Source of the DNA: Streptomyces inusitatus
GTDB taxonomy: Bacteria; Actinomycetota; Actinomycetes; Streptomycetales; Streptomycetaceae
DNA length: 64,000 nt
Assembly: GCF_014651115.1 (NCBI RefSeq)
Contig: NZ_BMWG01000008.1
Coordinates: 1 to 64,000, forward strand
Direction: 5' to 3'
Positions 61,343 to 64,000 of this stretch are shown here, in pieces. Position numbers and translations under genes: made by a program. The notes under the pieces were generated by a model, which did no database searches, was not told where the DNA came from, and saw only the letters and a list, made by a program, of their open reading frames with translations. How positions within the stretch are numbered: the stretch's first letter is position 1; each line of letters opens with the position of its first letter.

Positions 61343-62683
61343 ATGGAGCTCGGTATCGGAATCGGCTGGCGGCCCGAGATCGCCGAGGCGGTCGAGTCAC
61401 TGCCCGGCGTCGACTGGGTCGAGGTCGTCGCGGAGAACATCTGCCCGTGCCATCTGCCCGACTCGCTGACCCGGCTGCGCTCGCGCGGGGTCGCCGTGGT
61501 GCCCCACGGGGTGTCGCTGGGACTCGGCGGCGCGGACCGGCCGTCCGGGCGCAAGCTCACGGAGCTGGCGGAGCGGGCCCAGGCACTGGGCTCGCCGCTG
61601 GTGACGGAGCACATCGCGTTCGTGCGCGCCGGGGGCGCGCTCACCGCCTCGCCCCCGCTGGAGGCGGGGCATCTGCTGCCCGTCCCGCGCACCCGGGAAG
61701 CGCTCAAGGTGCTCTGCGAGAACGTCCGGGTGGCCCAGGACTCGCTGCCGGTGCCGCTGGCGCTGGAGAACATCGCGGCGCTGATCTCCTGGCCCGGCCA
61801 GGAGATGACGGAGGGGCAGTTCCTGGCCGAGCTGGTGGAGCGCACCGGCGTGGGGCTGCTGATCGACGTCGCCAATCTCCACACCAATCTGGTGAACCAC
61901 GGCGAGGACCCGGCCGCCGCGCTGGACGAGCTGCCGGTCGAGGCGATCGCGTACGTCCATGTGGCGGGCGGCGTCGAGCGCGACGGCGTCTGGCACGACA
62001 CCCACGCCCACCCGGTCGCCGAACCCGTGCTGGACGTCCTGCGCGAGCTGCGCTCCCGGGTCAGCCCTCCCGGGGTGCTGCTGGAGCGCGACGACGACTT
62101 CCCGGCCGCCGCCGAGCTGGGCGGCGAGCTGGCCGCGATCCGGGAGGCGATACGCCTCGGCCCGCCGCACGTCGCAGAAGCGCCACAGGCGCGGGAGGTC
62201 CGGGAGGTCCGGGAGGTCCGGGAGGTCCGGGAGGTCCGGGAGAGGGCGGCGAGCGGGCCCGGCGAGGAGGACGGCCCCGCCCGGGAGCGGCTCGGCATCG
62301 CCCAGGCCGCGCTGCTGTCCTCGCTGGTCGCCGGCACCCCCGCGCCCGAGGGCTTCGACCACCGGCGGCTCGGGGTGCAGCGGCGGGCGCTCGCCGCCAA
62401 GCGGGCCTCGGTCGTCGCCAGGATCGCGCCCGAACTGCCCGCGATCCTCGGGGACGGCTACCGGCCCGCGTTCCTCGCGTACGCCAGGAACCGGCCGCTG
62501 CGCTCCGGCTACCGGCGCGACGCCCTCGACTTCGCCGAACAGCTGCTGCTCGCCGGGCAGCCCGCCGACGACAAGTCCCGCCGGGAACTGACGATTTGGT
62601 GGGAGGATCGGATCGCGCCCCGCCCACCCCGGCGTGCCAAGCGGATCGTACGCGCCGCGCGCGCCGCCCTCGTACGGAGGTAG
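61343..62683 (+). CDS. DUF692 (MNIO-family) protein with C-terminal partner-like domain
   Basis: 446 residues, longer than a plain DUF692 protein (~280). Residues 1-275 form a TIM-barrel-type MNIO domain with expected metal ligands: His55 (VPHGVSLG), Glu89-His90 (TEHIAF), Glu142-Asn143 (LALENIAAL), Asp175/Asn178/His180 ([13 protein letters not shown]), His206, Asp219/His221/His223 (HDTHAHP) and Glu248. MNIO enzymes are iron-dependent oxidases that modify peptides, often at Cys or Asp. A repetitive REV linker (284-300) joins a helical ~140-residue C-terminal domain reminiscent of the partner domain usually encoded separately. Ends 5 bp before the next gene. Confidence 0.82.
   Translation: MELGIGIGWRPEIAEAVESLPGVDWVEVVAENICPCHLPDSLTRLRSRGVAVVPHGVSLGLGGADRPSGRKLTELAERAQALGSPLVTEHIAFVRAGGALTASPPLEAGHLLPVPRTREALKVLCENVRVAQDSLPVPLALENIAALISWPGQEMTEGQFLAELVERTGVGLLIDVANLHTNLVNHGEDPAAALDELPVEAIAYVHVAGGVERDGVWHDTHAHPVAEPVLDVLRELRSRVSPPGVLLERDDDFPAAAELGGELAAIREAIRLGPPHVAEAPQAREVREVREVREVREVRERAASGPGEEDGPARERLGIAQAALLSSLVAGTPAPEGFDHRRLGVQRRALAAKRASVVARIAPELPAILGDGYRPAFLAYARNRPLRSGYRRDALDFAEQLLLAGQPADDKSRRELTIWWEDRIAPRPPRRAKRIVRAARAALVRR
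62192..62242. repeat. 9-bp tandem repeat encoding an Arg-Glu-Val linker
   Basis: CGGGAGGTC is repeated five times exactly (62192-62236) plus CGGGAG, encoding (Arg-Glu-Val)x5 between the DUF692 barrel and the C-terminal domain. As a 9-nt unit it keeps frame on slippage, so linker length can vary. Confidence 0.85.
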
Positions 62684-62688
62684 AACCC

Positions 62689-63669
62689 ATGCGGACCATG
62701 GAGACCGTGGTCGTGTACGCCTCTGGGACGATCGGCCTCTGGTCGGCCGCCCTGATCCTCCGCATACGGGCGATCCGCCGCGCCGAACTGGCCGCGGGCC
62801 TCGGCCAGACGGTCGACGACCCGTATGACGCGGCCTTCCTCGCGGGCGGCCCCGGCCGGGTCGTGGACACCGCGCTCGCCGTGATGCACCTGGACGGACG
62901 GATCCGGATCGGCGGACCGGGCATCGTCGCGGCCGTGGCCCCGACGGCAGACCCGGCGGGCGGCCCGGCGGCGCACGACCCGGTGGAGCGGGCGGTGCTG
63001 GAGCGGCTGGCCGTCGCGCCGAACGGCTCGCTCAGCCAGGTGCGGGGCGCGGTGATGCGCTCGCGCGCCGTCCAGGACATCGGGGACGCGCTCGCCGCGC
63101 GGGGGCTGATGACGCCCCCGAAGCGCCGCCGGAGGGCGCTGAGCTTCTGGGGGCATCTGCTCAGCTCGCTCAGCGTCCTCGCGATACCCGTCTCCATCGT
63201 GGTGACCGTCATCGGCTCCGGCCTGGCGGCGAGCCCCTTCGGCGTGCCGTTCATCCTGCCGCTCCTGCCCGCCATCGTCCTCGGCCTGGGGGTCGGCAGC
63301 CATGCCGTCGGCTTCGCGGACCGACGGACCACCAAGCCCGGCCGCAGAGCGCTCAAGGCCCACGGCGCGCGGTACGCGGAGGCCGGGGACCCGGCGCGGC
63401 TGGTCGCGACGAAGGGCCCGAGCGCGGTGCCCGACGCGGCGCTGAGGCCCGTGCTGGTGGCCGCCGCCCTCGCACCCGTGGTGTTCGTCGCCGCGGCCGC
63501 CGGGGGCGGCGGCTCGTCGGAGGCGGAGGCCGCCGCCCAGTGGTGCGGCTCGGCCCCGGGCGGGAGCTGCGGAGCATCCGGCGAGGGCGACGGGAGCGGA
63601 GCCTCGGGGGGCGGCGACGGAGGGGACGGCGGCGGCTGCGGAGGGTGCGGCGGCTGCGGCTGCGGCTGA
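62689..63669 (+). CDS. TIGR04222-type membrane protein with Gly/Cys-rich C-terminus
   Basis: 326-residue membrane protein matching the TIGR04222 domain layout: N-terminal TM helix (~5-25), cytosolic region (DDPYDAAFLAGGPGRVVDTALAVMHLDGRIRI, then DPVERAVLERLA), two TM helices (~155-178 and 185-207), a basic loop, and a last TM helix (~253-271). The C-terminal ~50 residues are nearly all Gly, Ser, Asp and Cys, with Cys at 286, 294, 317, 320, 323 and 325. CGGAGG SD precedes ATG 62689, 5 bp after the DUF692 gene, so the two are coupled. The tail is the likely substrate of the MNIO enzyme, by inference. Confidence 0.82.
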   Translation: MRTMETVVVYASGTIGLWSAALILRIRAIRRAELAAGLGQTVDDPYDAAFLAGGPGRVVDTALAVMHLDGRIRIGGPGIVAAVAPTADPAGGPAAHDPVERAVLERLAVAPNGSLSQVRGAVMRSRAVQDIGDALAARGLMTPPKRRRRALSFWGHLLSSLSVLAIPVSIVVTVIGSGLAASPFGVPFILPLLPAIVLGLGVGSHAVGFADRRTTKPGRRALKAHGARYAEAGDPARLVATKGPSAVPDAALRPVLVAAALAPVVFVAAAAGGGGSSEAEAAAQWCGSAPGGSCGASGEGDGSGASGGGDGGDGGGCGGCGGCGCG

Positions 63670-63845
63670 CCCGCCCGGCGGCGGACACGGCGTACGCGGG
63701 GGGGGCGCGCTCAAGTACCCGGACGGCGCATCGGAGTCATCGCGGACGACACCGTACGACGGTGCTTTACATGCCCCCGCCCGCCACGAAGGATCCCTTG
63801 ACCGCCGTCGGCCCAGACGCGGGCTCAGAGGGGAACGGGAACGGG

Positions 63846-64000
63846 ATGAGAGCAGTCGCGAGGTACGGGGTGGCGGCGGCGATCGCACCGCTGATCGCCG
63901 GGACGCTGGCGGTGTCGCCCGCCGGCGGGGCCGCCGCCCAGGACGCCGAGTCCCGGGGCACCGCGATCGCCGCCCGGCGCGCCGCCGCCGAGGGCATCGA
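63846..64000 (+). CDS. Exported protein, partial at window end
   Basis: The first 51 codons run off the window. A signal peptide is clear: RAVARYGVAAAIAPLIAGTLAVSPAGGAAAQ. What follows (GTAIAARRAAAEGI) resembles the pre-mature region of Streptomyces alpha/beta-hydrolase tripeptidyl aminopeptidases, but too little is visible to assign it. ATG 63846 after GAGGGGAACGG is chosen; an in-frame ATG at 63771 would put 25 residues before the signal peptide. Confidence 0.6.
   Translation, partial: MRAVARYGVAAAIAPLIAGTLAVSPAGGAAAQDAESRGTAIAARRAAAEGI

Overview
The window is high-GC actinobacterial DNA with very strong third-position G/C bias, GTG starts and many 1-4 nt stop/start overlaps. A complete whiE-type spore-pigment operon, a SpoIIE-family phosphatase and rare TTA codons point to Streptomyces. 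It is a chromosomal segment. I see no tRNA, rRNA, CRISPR array, integrase or full insertion sequence. The first 100 bases are nearly pure G/C homopolymer and may be an assembly edge.

Layout. 0.1-7.4 kb: whiE-like type II polyketide cluster (seven genes on the minus strand, divergent FAD monooxygenase). 7.5-19.1 kb: SpoIIE-type phosphatase, P-loop kinase, a cobalamin riboswitch driving cbtB-cbtA with a degenerate histidine-phosphatase-like gene opposite, a VOC protein, an AraC regulator, BrkB, AidB, a GAF regulator and an acetyltransferase. 19.2-29 kb: assimilatory sulfur operon, starting with a dyad and a 27-residue leader peptide, then sulfite reductase, a 59-residue zinc-ribbon-like protein, CysH, CysC, CysD, CysN, a sulfonate-type ABC transporter and a CbiX chelatase. 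29-37 kb: secreted subtilase, macrolide glycosyltransferase behind a perfect palindrome, sugar ABC transporter without an ATPase, phosphotransferase, exonuclease. 37-47 kb: HEPN protein and the glgX-treY-treZ set for making trehalose from glycogen-type glucans, interrupted by FHA and GNAT genes. 47-54.3 kb: kinase, a 210-bp MITE-like element, VOC, MsrB, MurC, RibD-like reductase, ZapE-like ATPase, OsmC protein. 54.4-59.7 kb: methyltransferase, ohr/ohrR peroxide pair, cupin, polysaccharide deacetylase with an AT-rich leader containing a five-codon upstream ORF, AIM24 protein, peptidyl-tRNA hydrolase-like protein. 59.8-64 kb: a secreted S37-type peptidase homologue that appears to lack its catalytic residues and carries two TTA codons, then a DUF692 (MNIO-family) protein coupled to a TIGR04222-type membrane protein with a Gly/Cys tail, then the start of another exported protein.

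The strongest candidates for undescribed biology are the DUF692/Gly-Cys-tail pair (possible peptide-modifying system), the S37 pseudoprotease beside it, and the TTA-ending upstream ORF overlapping an inverted repeat before the deacetylase. The sulfur operon also shows clear leader-peptide architecture. Family assignments come from reading motifs; no database search was run.
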